Source of the DNA: Azolla caroliniana
Taxonomy: Eukaryota > Polypodiophyta
Assembly: GCA_043228905.1 (NCBI GenBank)
Contig: JBHGNT010000009.1
Location: forward strand, 1,984,001-2,048,000
Length of the DNA stretch: 64,000 nucleotides
Direction: 5' to 3'
The position numbers and the translations under genes are program-made. This document shows, one piece after another, positions 32,877-45,466 of the stretch (within the stretch, counting starts at the first letter, position 1; the number at the start of each line of letters is the position of its first letter). The notes below the pieces were generated by a model, which made no database searches, was not told the DNA's origin, and was given only the letters and a program-made list of their open reading frames with translations.

Positions 32877-35800
32877 CTATGTTTGAAATAAGAAAGGACT
32901 AGGAGGAGGGAATAGCCAACGTGGTGCAGCATAATCCCAACGATCTTCATGTGATTCATCCAGCCAAAGAGGTATTGGCCACCATATTTTATGAAGTTTT
33001 CGCCTTTTCTTATGCACCTTTTCCGGCGTTCCTTTAATACTGTCATACACTCCCTTAACCGTGTGCACCAAGTTGTCGCAAAACATCTTAATCATATTGA
33101 CAACATTGTAGTCGATGCCTTCATATTTCTTGCTGCAAAGACACTTCCACCATACCCATAAAGCATTAATTGAGACAATATTCCAAACAAAAGAATTTTT
33201 AAAATATTTACCACCAACAATGTTAGGACGGACTGCTTCAATTGTACTCTCTAACATACATAATGCTTCGGCACGTTGCTCCGCCTCATACAAAGATACT
33301 TGCACATTCAAAGACCCCCATAAAACAACCCCCCATGTAAAAATTGCTCCCTTATATTTACAAGAAAACATCCTCAATATTCTTCCCCAATAGTTTCGAG
33401 CTACATTACAAGTCCAAAATAAATGTTTTAAAGTTTCCTCCTGTACTTGGCAACACACACAACGACGATCATCGACTTGCCCTTTTAAATGAAAACCTAC
33501 AGGTAAAGCATAATGAATCATTAACCACTTAAAAGAAATTGCTCTCCACATACATGGTAAAGCCCATAAAGTTTTCCAAAATGTCCCCATATATTGATGC
33601 GATATAGCACCTGATTCCCAATGCTTTTGTGCAGCAGGATTTACGCATTGTCGTTGCATAAAAAATTATCTCCCATATCCCACAGAGTATTGGAAAAACG
33701 GGAGAATCCTACTCATTTGTTCATTTGTCGAGGAACAGCCAACAAAACGCCATGCATAATCAGCTGGGTCCCACTTCAGATGTGCCACTGGCTTCCTTTG
33801 GAATACGTATATTTGTATTGCATGATCCACCAAAAAAGGGCTCGGATCTAAGAAAAACTTCTTATCTAACCGAGCAATAACCCTAATGGGTTTTTCGGAG
33901 GCTAGCTGCATAACTTCAACTTCTTCATCCACTAAAGATAAAAGACCATCATCGACAACTTCATAAAATCTTTTTTGACCTTGATTAGCATAAGCTCGAG
34001 CACCTATTAAAACACCCAACGAAGAGAAAAGACCATACCATGTATAAGTATTAGCAAAATTAAGTTGCATTTGACTATTCTGAAAAGCTTGCTGCATATG
34101 CTGAAACATCAAAAAAACCCCATGCAAGGACGATAATAATTGTTTTCTGTCATCTTCTGAGAGCATTTGAAACCGCTCCCAAGCAGCCACAGAGGTAGGT
34201 GGTCTTGAGTCCATTTTTTCCCATGATAAATGTGGTCTAATTCCTAAAATACAGCCATAGCTATTAGTAAATAAAGGATTCCATAACAACGGTTGCCTTA
34301 AAAATTGGGCTTCCGTCGTTGGCAATTGAAATAGGACAGCCTCTCTAATGTCCTTCCATGCCCTCAAAATACCTGTAAAGAATCTCATAGAACCAACATT
34401 ATGAGCCTTAATTGGAAATTCAAAGTTAAACAACCATCGAAAACTATCTTGCCATTGTCCTCCTATTGTAGGTTTAATATTGCGAGGAGATAACAACCAT
34501 AACTTTTTCCACAACTCATTCCTGGGCATAAATCCTCTCACAACATGCTTTGCGAGAAGGGCCTTACTTTGGAGCAAAGGATCTATTAAGCCAAGTCCAC
34601 CTTCACGTATTGGTTGGATTAAAACTTACCAAGCAACTTTTGCAACAGCCCTTGATCCCAAAGGGGCACCCCAAATAAAATTACGAACTAAGCGTTGTAG
34701 TTTTAATATAATAGACCGTGAAAATAGCCATGTTGATGCAACATACCACATTGATGTAAGCAAAACTGAGTTTGCCACAATCACCCTTCCTAGTAGAGAT
34801 AACTTAGTAGTATCCCAATACAACAGTTTATTTCTAACCCGTACTAAAAGGGGTGTTACCAACTCTTCTGCAGAAAAATCTATCCCCACTTGACAACCCA
34901 AATACCTTACAGTTGTACGTCAAGGTACCCAAATAAAGCCTGGAGATGGCACATATTGTGGGGGAGAAGACGACGCAACCCAAAATCCCATGGATTTGTC
35001 CCAATTGATCAAAGCTCCTAAAGCATCACAAAAATCGGATAACACTTGTTGAAGGTTCAACAAGTTCCCCTCATCTGCGGAAACATATAAAGCGGTGTCA
35101 TCAGCAAATTCTGAATCAATAGCGGAGGCTGCATATCCTTGTATAGGTAAAGCTATACCACGAATGTCGACATTTCTACTCCTAAGAAAATCAGAGAAGG
35201 CTTCAGAAACTAAAATAAACAAAAAAGGAGCAAGCGAACACCCGTCTTACTAATCGCGAAAGTGAAAATCTACCACCAATATCACCTACAAACAAAAGAG
35301 AACTATGAGCGGCCTTATACAATGCTGCCACTGCCCTAATCCATTGCATTGGAAAGCCCATACGCAATAATGTCCCTTCCATAAAATCCCAATCCACTCT
35401 GTCATAAGCCTTCTCAAAATCTAAACACAATAGCTAAATCTTATTGTTGTTGTTATGTAGTACCCACCATTTCCCAAAACAAAAAAATATTATCAAAAAT
35501 ACTTCTTTCTTGAACAAAACCTGTCTGCGAATCATGAATTAGTTGAGGTAAAAACAGTTGTAATCTCCTTGCTATTGTTTTAGCTAAAATCTTATACACA
35601 ACATTAAGTAATGTTATAGGCCTCCATTTTCGAATATCATGCAAAGGGCCATCCCCCTTCGGAATCAAATATATTAGCCCCTCTGTCCATTCCTGAGGCA
35701 TAAATCCTTGATCAAGAATTTGTTGGTATGTAGAAGTCAATGCATTACCAATCATATCCCAATACTCTATATACCATGAAACCCCCATCCCATCTCTACC

Positions 35801-36449
35801 TGGACAAACATCCTTACCTAATGCCTTAGCTGCTCCGAGAACTTCCGAAGGTTGTAATGGAGCAAGCAAAATAGTTTGCATTTGAAGTGAAACTCGGTTA
35901 GAGACCGAAGCCCAAACATACTCCCTCTTAATCAAACTATTTCTTGATAGAGGAGTTGCAGTCAACAAATTATGACAAAAAGATGAAGCTATATCCCGCA
36001 TCTCTACAACATCCGATGTAAAAGATCCATCAAAACGCCCCATGCTTGTCAGATGAGGCTTATAAGTTTTAATTTGATGAGGATGAAAGAACTGTTTACA
36101 AACCGTATCAACTTGTCTACTCCATCTTGCAAAGGATTTATGATATCAAAACTCTGGCCTTTGCAATTGTAAATCTACAATCATTTTCCGGACATCAATA
36201 GCTCTTCTGGCTAAATCTACGGACTGAGGCCACTTTTCTTGCAAATGTTGTAATGCTGTCAAAGCTCGTTTATATCTTCCAATCTTGGAATCGTACTCAA
36301 GGTACAAAGCTTTCGCCTTATGCTGGAATACTTCCTGAATTTCCTTTAAGACATGTACCATATTAGATAAGACAACATCCTTATCATAAAGACATTGTCG
36401 TGAAGATTCTGGGCCATAGGTGGAAACAATGTGAAATGCACGGGAACAC
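32877..36449 (-). pseudogene. LINE 2 reverse transcriptase and zinc-binding C-terminus
   Basis: Blocks in order on the minus strand are the linker (36,146-36,449), the fingers (RKWRPITLLNVVYKILAK at about 35,600), the palm (CLDFEKAYDRVDWDF at about 35,400) and the catalytic SEFADDTALYV at about 35,100. The thumb follows, then a zf-RVT motif (DDRRCVCCQVQEETLKHLF) at about 33,460. Frame breaks lie near 36,100, 35,440, 35,220, 34,905, 34,600 and 33,665. The enzyme cannot be made from this copy. Confidence 0.87.
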
Positions 36450-37140
36450 TGGTGTGCACGAGTGCACACCCCTAGCGAATTAAATAGTGTAAGTACTAGG
36501 CATAGGTAGAAGGAGGTGTACTAGGTAGTTAAGGCATTAATAGGGATTCAGACATCGCGTAAGTAGGGAGAGTTACGAGGAGAGAGAATCAGGGGGGAGA
36601 ATCTAGGAAGGGAAAGCAACAAGTCATGATTGCTTTGTAACGGTCGCTCCTTGTGCTATAAAAGGGATGACCTTTGACTGTTTATGGGATGTCATTTTTT
36701 AGAGAGGAAAGAAAACAGGGAGTCCTACGACAGAACACCAAAAGGCGCTTCCCCTGCTCGCGTTAGACGCCCGAGTGCTCCCTGCCAGGGGATCGACCTT
36801 CTGTGTGCCCACATGTCTTTGTATCTAACTACTGTAGAGCTCTACGCTCCATTGCCGGCACTGATATGGTTGTAATCACCCACAACGCCACGCGCATGTG
36901 TTGATTAATAGAAATTTGTCTACCTAACGGAAGTTGTGCTCAGCATCTCTATCTGCGCTTGTGTCTACACACGATCCTCTTACACTCTCTCTCTCGTCTT
37001 GCTAACCTTCTCAGTTTAATTGCGGTCTTAGGGCTTACGTAAACCACAAACCCTTCCTCCTCGCTTCTCGATTCCTTGGTACAAGACCACCGTGGTCCTA
37101 CCCAACTTCTATGCATCCGCGAGGATTTCCTCGACAACGT
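36450..37140. mobile_element. LTR-like insertion in LINE 2
   Basis: About 0.7 kb foreign to the LINE lies between its endonuclease and reverse transcriptase. It begins near TGTGCACGAGTGCACACC, itself a short inverted repeat, and has a GCTATAAAAGGG box at about 36,655. These are features of an LTR promoter. The exact ends and target duplication were not resolved. Confidence 0.5.
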
Positions 37141-37730
37141 CGAGACCAAATACTTTGAACAGAATATTTACAATCTTCTCTAAAAACAACATAGTTAGGA
37201 ATTCTAAATCTATGAGTCCTTCTTACCGATGATAAAAAGAAATTTAATTTTAGAAGAGAGTGATCAGAGAAAGAAAAACTAGTCATAATTCCTAATTAAC
37301 CATTTCTACTCCACATAAAAACATCCCCATAAAATCTATCCAAACGAGAAAGGTTGACCCCTGCCAAGCGTCTATCAGATCTTGAAAAACATAAGGATTC
37401 TAGTAATCTATTAAAGGAAGGAACTAACCAAAGGTCAACCAAACGAAGTGACATACATAATCTTTCCCACGCCCAAATATGTGAAACTGCAATACATAAA
37501 CCCCCTTGAATATCGTTTGGACCAAAGGCTGGCAACCAAAAGTGTTGCCACCTCCTAAGGAGAAGATTTCCATATCTTAAGAGATGTCGTTCCCCTAAAT
37601 GATGTTCCTGAATCATGAGCACATCTATTGTGCCCACGTAAGGTTTTCTTAATTATTGTCTAAAAGCCCCTCTCATTCGTCGAAACCGATTACCTCCTAA
37701 TCCTTGTACATTCCATGAGATTATATTTAG
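37141..37730 (-). pseudogene. LINE 2 AP-endonuclease domain
   Basis: IISWNVQGLGG, then a stop, then LMIQEHHLGERH, GGLCIAVSHIWAW, LSRLDRFYGD and FSDHSLLKL are seen in order, matching an AP-like endonuclease. The run ends at VVFREDCKYSVQ where the 36.45-37.14 kb insertion begins. Confidence 0.82.
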
Positions 37731-37981
37731 AACATCCATAAATAGACTAGGAATTATGAAACTATCCTTTTTTCCGCCAAAACAAGACCTCTACGTTTTC
37801 CTTCCTCAGCAACACGTAATTGTCTTCTTGTTGTCATCATATCTTTACATGAATATTTATGTGAACGGACAGGGATCGTCTTTTCTAATGTAGAATTATC
37901 CCCGACACCCAAGGATATTGTCGAAAAAGAGCAATCATTAGTACTCTGAGGACTTTTCTTTTCCAAAACCGAGAGAGAGTT

Positions 37982-39100
37982 CTATTTTGATGTATCATCC
38001 TCATAAATTACTAAAGCTAACGGGTTGTCACAATCCATGTCATTACCTGAACAGTCAATCTTTCGCCCTTTGTCCTGAGACATCGAATGGGACAAGGAAT
38101 GAATGATATGTTTTCCTTTATCTCCCAATTGATTACCTTTGACTTGCCCCATAGAAAAAGCCTCTAACTTATGCTCACTTGTAAGGGCGAATGTATCATT
38201 AAATTCTTTTAACGGCAAGACTTCTTGATCTTGTTTCGAGGATGATGGACTTTGTACTTCGGTGACTGTATTCGCCTTCCTTAAATTATTTTTCAAAGAA
38301 ATATCACTACCTTTCTCGCTATTCAAAGGATTATACGGATTGCAATCCAACAAAAACATAGAATTTACCGAAGAACTAGGTTGTTTAAAAGAGTGTTTAG
38401 TTGCAACTGATGTCCAATCTGATTTTCCCAGCTTCGAAGTTGATTTGAAGACCTCCTCTGATCGATCGTGTCTACGTGGACACTCCTTCCCTAAATGCCC
38501 AAAATTTCTACATATAAAACATTGCTCCGGAAGACCCTGATACATAAGCTTCTGGGATAACGGTTCCTTATCTTCTTGTAGATTCGGCAACAAAACATAA
38601 GATGCTAATTCACTATTCCTAGGTGCCAAAATCCTCAGTGAAGGTGCTCCTCGTATACGGTCATCATCTTGTGAACTATCATTTTTAATTGCTATTATTG
38701 TGCCTAGAAGAGAGCCAATTTGAGTTAACACTTGACGTCATTCTTTCTTCAATCCTAGGAAATGGCAGTAAAAACCTTATGGGCTTCTTTGTTCTTTAAA
38801 ATATCATCAGCACTCACATTATGATTCCGTTTATAAAAAGATATCCATGCACCTTCCAATGATGTATGCTTGATCTCCAACAATTGGCCAACGGACGAAT
38901 GATCGGAAAACTCCAAATGATAACATCCTTTGCCCATAAATTGTATGTCTATCACATTATTTACTTCTTCCGGAAAAATCGCATATAACATACGACGTAA
39001 TTCAGGCCTATTCGGCCTAGGCCTTCCAAATATGCCACCAACAAGACTGCCTCCAACCGCTATACTTCTGTGAACACTAGGGTTTTTTCATTGTCTGACA
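37982..39100 (-). pseudogene. LINE 2 ORF1 (gag-like, CCHC)
   Basis: A DUF4283-like N-terminal region (GCYHLEFSDHSSVGQLLEIK, 38,755-38,991) is followed after a frame break by a nucleic-acid-binding part (37,982-38,731). That part has a CCHC zinc knuckle, CFICRNFGHLGKEC, and a serine-rich tail. The protein would coat LINE RNA. The frame is disrupted near 38,740. Confidence 0.8.
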
Positions 39101-39354
39101 AGGAGAGTGAGACGACCTTACCAAAAATATGAGGAGAGATGATAGGCGGGTCGAGGGAAGATACACATGAACTCCCTATGTGCATTGACTCAGGTGTCGC
39201 TCGCCGCTCAGCCATCACTCGTATCTCTGCTCACCATCTCTTTCTTCCACGTTGTTCACCGTCCACCTCTCAGGCTGATTTCCAATCCTCAACATAATAG
39301 GGATTTTTACACTATTATGCTAAAAGAAAAAAGAAAAATGGATGTTCGATTTTA

Positions 39355-39985
39355 ATCCAATGCAATGCATTGGATTCTAGCTGTATTGACTAAAATACAA
39401 TGTAGTGCATCATATTGTGGTGTCCGTTTCACGCAAGAGCATGCATTTGAACACACCACTCTTTTAGCCACTCCCGTTTAGCACATCACCCATTTTAGCC
39501 CACCCTTTTAGCACACCATTTTGGGACACGTGTAGCTAGGCCGTCCCAAAATGGGTTCTTTGTATCTTCTATATATTGAATGATAAGTATGAAGCTAGCT
39601 AGACTGGTTTTGATCTCTTATGTGCATTTCACAATATTTTAGTTTAAAATCCATGTTTTATTTTTTTATGGAAAAAATTAAAAAATTAAAAAAGCTTGGA
39701 TTTTCAATTGAAATCCAGTGCATTACATCATATTCTAGTTGAAAATCCAAGGTTTTTTATTTTTTCAAATTTTATCCAGTTGAAAATCCAATATAGTGCA
39801 TCAGATCCTAAATGTGGCTCTAGACACTAACACAAAGATAAACAAGAAGCATGACTTAGAACCATGATGCATTGCATCAGCTTATACTCTATACATCTAG
39901 TATCTCATGCAGTGCAATGGATTCTTGTTGTAAGTGTTGGATTTGCAACAAAAATCCGATGCATTGCATTAGATTTGAAAATATA
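39355..39985. repeat. palindrome cluster, AATCC-GATGCA type
   Basis: Sites built on the core GATGCANTGCATC or AATGCAATGCATT, flanked by AATCC/GGATT, lie near 39,357, 39,400, 39,710, 39,785, 39,862 and 39,950. Several are degenerate. Arms such as GTTGAAAATCC lie between them. Just after 39,810, a TGTGGCTCTAGACAC...AAGCATGACTT stretch matches 63,058-63,105 next to the large array, so both belong to one repeat family. Confidence 0.75.
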
Positions 39986-40497
39986 CAAATTTCCCCTAGT
40001 TTTCTATGTAGTTAGACCTCCATTTTCTATAGTTTTCACCACATTTTTTTGCTAAAAAAACTCCACACATAATTTAAAAATGCAAATAAAAAACCTAATA
40101 TGTGGACTGCCAATGGTCCCCTCTTCCATGGTAATGCATCTTGGTCTGAAACAAAGTTACAACAGGTTGTTTCTAAAATAAAGTTCTTAACATGACAACA
40201 AGTTGAGAACAATGGTCTACATTTTGAGACAAATCAATAACAGAGTGGATTGCATTTAATACTAAGAGACACATTCTATTTAAATAGACATAAATTTAGC
40301 ATTGTAAAATTTGTTCAATGGGGTACCATTTTTATAATTTGTAAAATCAGGGTTAATACGATTAAGCTTACATGGAATTCCATATCTTATCTCCAAATTG
40401 GATAAAAGAACATGACAACTGAAATATTAAACTATTGACTTTCTTGTCATGAAAATAATTAGTTGAGAATTTTGGTATGTTTTAAAAAACCATGTAT

Positions 40498-40542
40498 AAC
40501 ACGTTCTTGTTCACAAGTGGAAGGATCACGCGTTCCACTTAT
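40498..40542 (+). repeat. terminal inverted repeat motif of copy 2
   Basis: It matches the copy 1 ends, including the hairpin arms ACAAGTGGAA and TTCCACTTAT. It is flanked on the left by GTAT. A partner end was not found, so a target duplication cannot be tested. Confidence 0.8.
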
Positions 40543-41340
40543 AGATTCCTTTTATAATCTTGCGATTCTAGGCGATTTTCAGAAACTTGATACACTAGTA
40601 TCACATGTTTTAAATAACATTTAAAATTTGTTAATTTTTCAAGATTTAATAAGTTTCAAAATGATAATTTCTAAAATTGAATAGTTTTTCAATAAATGTT
40701 TAAATGTTGATGGTTTGCAGATATGAAATGTAGTTAACTTAAAGAAAATCACAATGGTTAACTTAAGGCACAAGTCCAGATTAATGGTTTCACCATCTTG
40801 AGAAGATATAGGTTCCAGAAGTGGAAGTTACATCTATTGTTAGACTTGAAAATGTTTTAAGTATAAGAGGTAACATTGTAATCTTTAATGCTATCATCTA
40901 TAAATTTAGTGCTCATTAACTCAAGAAATGTATACAATATTCATAAACAATTTTGATAAATCCATAACTCCTAAAATGTAGATGATATTCATAAACTGTC
41001 AAAACTACCAAACTTAGATGTAAACATTAATATATATCAATTTGAACATGTCACATGCTTATCAAGGTATCCACAATGCTTTCCTCTTCTTCATTTTGAG
41101 AGCTCCACTACAAATTTTGTGAAGTAATTGGCATTTGCAAGGTTCAATTACCATCAACACAATTATAAATGGTTTCTTGTTAATAAAGGAAGCACATGTT
41201 CAGCATAAGGTATCTTGTTGTGAAACATACTTCTTTACAACATCGATATGCATCTTTACTCTTGTCAAAACAGAGATTTTAGTACAATTCGAGTTCATGT
41301 AAACCGTAAACCTCTTTTATTTGAAAAAAAAGAAGATTTA
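40543..41340. other. non-coding left arm of copy 2
   Basis: AT-rich sequence in which the subterminal motif at 40,588-40,608 is the only recognised feature. The bulk of the DUF7869 gene, expected in this direction, is missing. Confidence 0.5.
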
Positions 41341-41344
41341 TAAA

Positions 41345-41660
41345 CATGAACTCCATACATTGTATTGAGTTGATGTAAAAAATAGAGTTTTCATCACAAT
41401 TCCATACAACGTATCAAATTCATGTTCAAAGTTTTTTTTCCTGATTTTAAAAAAATAAATAAATAATAATAAATCGAACTTGACTTGATGAAAAAACTAG
41501 ATTTTTCACCACAATTCAGTACAATGTACCTAGTTCATGTTTAAAGTAAATTTTTTTAATTTGTTTCAAAACAAATTTATTTATTTGATTTTTATTTTTA
41601 TTTTATATTTTGGAAAACAAACTTTCAACATGAATTCGATACTTGTATCGACTTGTGATG
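41345..41660. repeat. degenerate palindromes left of the DUF7869 remnant
   Basis: Four imperfect sites near 41,347, 41,398, 41,515 and 41,632, of the form AACTC-CATACA-TGTATTG-AGTT and AATTCGATACTTGTATCGACTT. Spacers contain CATGTTCAAAG or CATGTTTAAAG. They resemble the copy 1 array with heavy decay. Confidence 0.6.
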
Positions 41661-41749
41661 AAAACTCTGGTTTTTTCATCATAACACCCAAAATTCAAAG
41701 GTTATTTTTCATCACTCACTTGTCGGGGAACTCTTCGAAAATTCAAAGG

Positions 41750-42010
41750 TTATTTGACGCAATCCTCGTCAACATCAGATAAATCAACCTTTGCATTATT
41801 TGTTACTACTTTATTTTTTTGAAGGCTACCTAAGTTAAAAGGCTCGATTGATAAAAGTGAATTCGAACTTTGCCCAACATCATCGGTGCACTCTAGATGG
41901 GACCGTTTAATATTTACATGGTTATATTCCTCGTTTGAGAATAATGAGTTACCAGATAATGTAAAAGGTTCAATAGAAAATAGAGAATTTTTACTCGATG
42001 TCGAGGACAT
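41750..42010 (-). pseudogene. DUF7869-like gene, N-terminal remnant, copy 2
   Basis: The 86-residue frame starts MSSTSSKNSLFSIEPFTLSG and holds FSIE/FSNEEY units like the N-terminal repeats of copy 1. It sits at the same position and orientation relative to the methyltransferase gene. After this the protein is lost. The similarity is short, so the call leans on context. Confidence 0.65.
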
Positions 42011-42124
42011 CTTGACTAAGGCTAACTAAGATCAAATAAATGAAAAATGGTTCAAAAATTTCTTCTATATTAAGCCACATTTAAAAATAATTTTATTAAA
42101 TTAAAAAATAAATAAATCTATTAC

Positions 42125-42132
42125 TATATAAA
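42125..42132 (+). promoter_or_regulatory. TATA box of the methyltransferase gene, copy 2
   Basis: TATATAAA lies 126 bp before the proposed ATG at 42,251 and is followed by GGAAAG, as TATAAATA is followed by GGAAG in copy 1. Confidence 0.6.
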
Positions 42133-42361
42133 GGAAAGTCATCTTCTCATTGTCATTATCGTGTTCAAGATTTTGAAGAGCTCAAGAGCACATAAGGTAT
42201 TTAGCACTCTCACTTTTTCTCTCCGATCACCTGAACTCAACACTAGCACCATGAACAAGGGAAAGAAAATTTCCAGGTATCTTATTGTAACCGATTTTTA
42301 AGATTCTCTAAAGAATCCAAAAAGATGCTTCATTTTTCTTAATCAAATTTTACAATGAGAA

Positions 42362-42470
42362 GTTGATGCAATGCATCGAGTTCAATTTGAATGCACTAGG
42401 CTTTCAACGGGAACACGATGCGGCTTTCAACGAGAACTCGATGCACTGCATCAAGTTCCCGTTGAAAGAG
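42362..42470. repeat. palindromes in intron 1 of copy 2
   Basis: A full site near 42,433-42,457 reads GAACTCGATGCA, central C, then TGCATCAAGTTC. A half-eroded site at 42,362-42,383 and a broken one near 42,408 are also present. The outer arms keep GAACTC/GAGTTC of the copy 1 array, while the core has changed from GATACG to GATGCA. The extended arms read CAACG/CGTTG. Confidence 0.8.
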
Positions 42471-45147
42471 CACAAATTTGTGATTAATGTGTGGTTGAAA
42501 ATAATTTGTTTGGCAGTTTTATGGTTATTTGTTGAGTGCTTCAAATACTAATTTACAATAAAATTAAGGGCTTTTATATTGATTTTAACTAAGTTTTCCT
42601 TGAATTTAGATATTAATATCCATTTTCAATAAGATTTTCATGTAATTATGTTATTGGCTATTGTTTGCGATGAACCTCGTCAAAAGGTTCCATCATTTAA
42701 ATTGAAGATTCCCTCCCCATCCAAAAAGCCCCATGACAGTGTTGCAAAAGAGCCTTCAAGAAGAACCTTAATTGAGTCAAGAGGTGATGGAACATTTAAG
42801 TCTTCAGTAGGCAACACTGTGAAAACATTGGCCGACAAGCCCATTGAGCCTCACCTAAACTTCCATGTAGAATGGGCATTGATTTATACTGAGGAAGAGG
42901 GAGACTTGCTCCTCATATTTGCAAAGTCTGAAGGTGAGGATAAGCTGCAAGTAGGCAAGACGTTCACATACGGACAAATAAAGAATGTTGAATATGAAGA
43001 TAATGATTCTCCAAACCTCTTGTTCGACATTCAGAGCTCAAGGGGAATGCGCAAGGTCCGAGTTGATGAAGGCTATTTTGTGACGGACTCTTGCCACCCC
43101 AAAGCCTTGAAAAAAGATGTTCAAACAAAAAAAAACTTAATTGTTGTTTTGCGCCCTTACATTAAAGGAGAACTCATGGTCGCACAAGCAGAGACCCCGA
43201 CGAAGTGTGCCTAAAAACCAACATCAGAACACAAGAAATACAAGAAACGGCAGCAACCTGAGGACGACGAAACCGAAGTTTTAACGTTCATCGAAGATGA
43301 GGAGGAAGACACAATTAGAAGTAATTCCTCCAAGTGGGCAAATTGCCTCAACAATCCTCACCTCCGAATAGAATCGGATACGTGAAAACATCGTGAAGAC
43401 TAAACTTCTCCGTAAAGGAAAGTTGTTTCATTTACCGATTTGTTCAATTCAAAGGCCGCTTGTCGATCTAGAAACAGGAAGACAAGCTTTAGAGATAAGA
43501 GGGCCCCATTCAGTGCATGTGCAATATTTAAAAAGCAAAATGAAGATAAATCCACATGCTATTGTTGTGCCATTTCTGGTAATGGTAGATCTAGATCAAT
43601 GCCCAACTATAGCGAACTTCAAGTAAAGTTCAGTAGATGATACTACGTCATTGGAGGATCCCACTTTGCTGAAGCCCGCCATCAACTTGTTAAGGAATAT
43701 CCTCTTACCCCCTTCTTCAAATAAGTAGAATGTAAAGTGTATGCCGGTCTTACACATGAAGAAGCCAAGTTGGTAGCTTGGAACCACAATAATGACAATG
43801 ACTATAGACAAAAGATGACATGTATAGAGCGCATCATGTTCTTTCATCACGAGTACCTTGATGCTTTGCAGAAATATGGTCCTAGGCTACATCCTAGATT
43901 GCGACGACAATGTTTGCTAGAAGTGGGGATAGCAGTTGACGAAAGCACAAAATCTGAAGGCCTAAGAAAGTACGACTCATGGTTTAAGCTTGCTTTCAGA
44001 ACAGGGGAGGTGTGGGACCTTCAAGATCGAATATTTAGTATGTGGGAGAGAAAAGAGAGAAAGGGTCAACGCTCAAAGAAGGCAAAGTTGGACCCTCAAG
44101 TGGAGATAAAGTCTAAGTCCCGTAAAAGTGACTTAGTGATAGAAGAATTAGCCGAGGACATGAAGATGCTTCGTTGGCGGTCATTACAAGGAATAAAAGA
44201 TGACATATTATTAATATCTATACTATCAAGAGTGGTCGCTAAGGAATTTAACTTAGATAAAATGGTCACAGAATTTCAAAAGTGAGTAGTCTTTTTGTAT
44301 TATTGTTTTTGTTTGGATTGCTTTGTTAATTTGCTTTTGATTTTGACCTTTATGTGTAATGTTTTTTAGTCATAAGGTTTACATGAAGATACAAGAGCTG
44401 ATGATGAAAAATTTGTCCCTGCCTACATGGGAAGAATTGGAGCAATCGTGCCCAAAAACATCATCATACAAGGCTCTTGAAGAATTTTTCATTGTGTTTA
44501 GAGAATGCGTATCTGTATAGTTTACATCTTCTATAGTTGATTTTAGGATAATGTGCATTTTCTTATAAATCTTATAATTGCAGAAACCACCTCGCTCGAA
44601 GAAATTGGGTGATCTAGTAATGAAGGCATACCAACCACATTCATCACTCATTTGGAATGAGCAAAGTATGAAAAGCGAATGACGAAAGGAAAGGATCTAG
44701 AGGTGCCTGAAGACTCGGATACAATGAAGAGTTTTTTGCACAAAAACGATCCTTTCAGACAGTTGTACTATAGTGTATATAATGGTGATGTGGGTAATAT
44801 GCTTGACATATTACCCAAGAGGCATTATACATTGCTCATTGCGGACATACGATATGGATTTCGAATAACGGGGTCTGTCACGGACAAGTATAATAGAGTA
44901 GAACGAAGATAAGACTGGAGAACAAGAGAGAGAAAAAGAACAAGAACTCAACTTATAGAATCCGTAACTTGTGTTGTTCACCTTGATTAGAATCAAGGTG
45001 CACATGAGTATTTATAAAAGAGGGTAGGGCTATGTAAGCCAGCTAGAAATAGAGTCCATAAGGATGCATGCAATAGAGTACGCATGAGGATGCATGCAAT
45101 AGAGAATGCATGAGGATGCATGCAAGCTAGAGAATGAGAATGCATAG

Positions 45148-45406
45148 TGTGGTGGTCACATGGACCACACCTAGATTAGGCCCCTACCAAGCCCCATGCA
45201 CCACACATAGACCACACCCAAATTAGGCCCCTACCAAGCCTCATGCACCACACCCAAACTAGGCCCCCACCAAGCCCCATAATTAGTAGAGCTAATTGGA
45301 GCGGGAGAACACCCTCCACGCTAAGACAGAGTCTATAAAATGTAACTTGAGACATAATGAAAGGAAGGCTATTCTTGAGAGCATTTCACATCTTGAGCAT
45401 TTCACA
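45148..45406 (+). repeat. inner gypsy 5' LTR
   Basis: Starts TGTGGTGGTCACATGG and ends AGCATTTCACA. It contains three GGCCCC-ACCAAGCC repeats and CTATAAAATG as a probable TATA box near 45,330. Confidence 0.93.
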
Positions 45407-45466
45407 TCTTGGTGGAGAAGACGGGCCAAGCCACCCCAACTCACGACCCCAACAACGCCCGCCACG

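Larger units (their letters stand above)
32877..39300 (-). mobile_element. LINE retrotransposon 2
   Basis: A minus-strand LINE with ORF1 (zinc knuckle), AP-endonuclease, reverse transcriptase and a zf-RVT C-terminus. Its frames are broken at several points, and an insertion of about 0.7 kb lies at 36.45-37.14 kb. It is distinct from LINE 1 in sequence, but its C-terminal domain aligns well enough to prove the insertion site in LINE 1. Neither end nor a target duplication was resolved with certainty. Confidence 0.85.
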
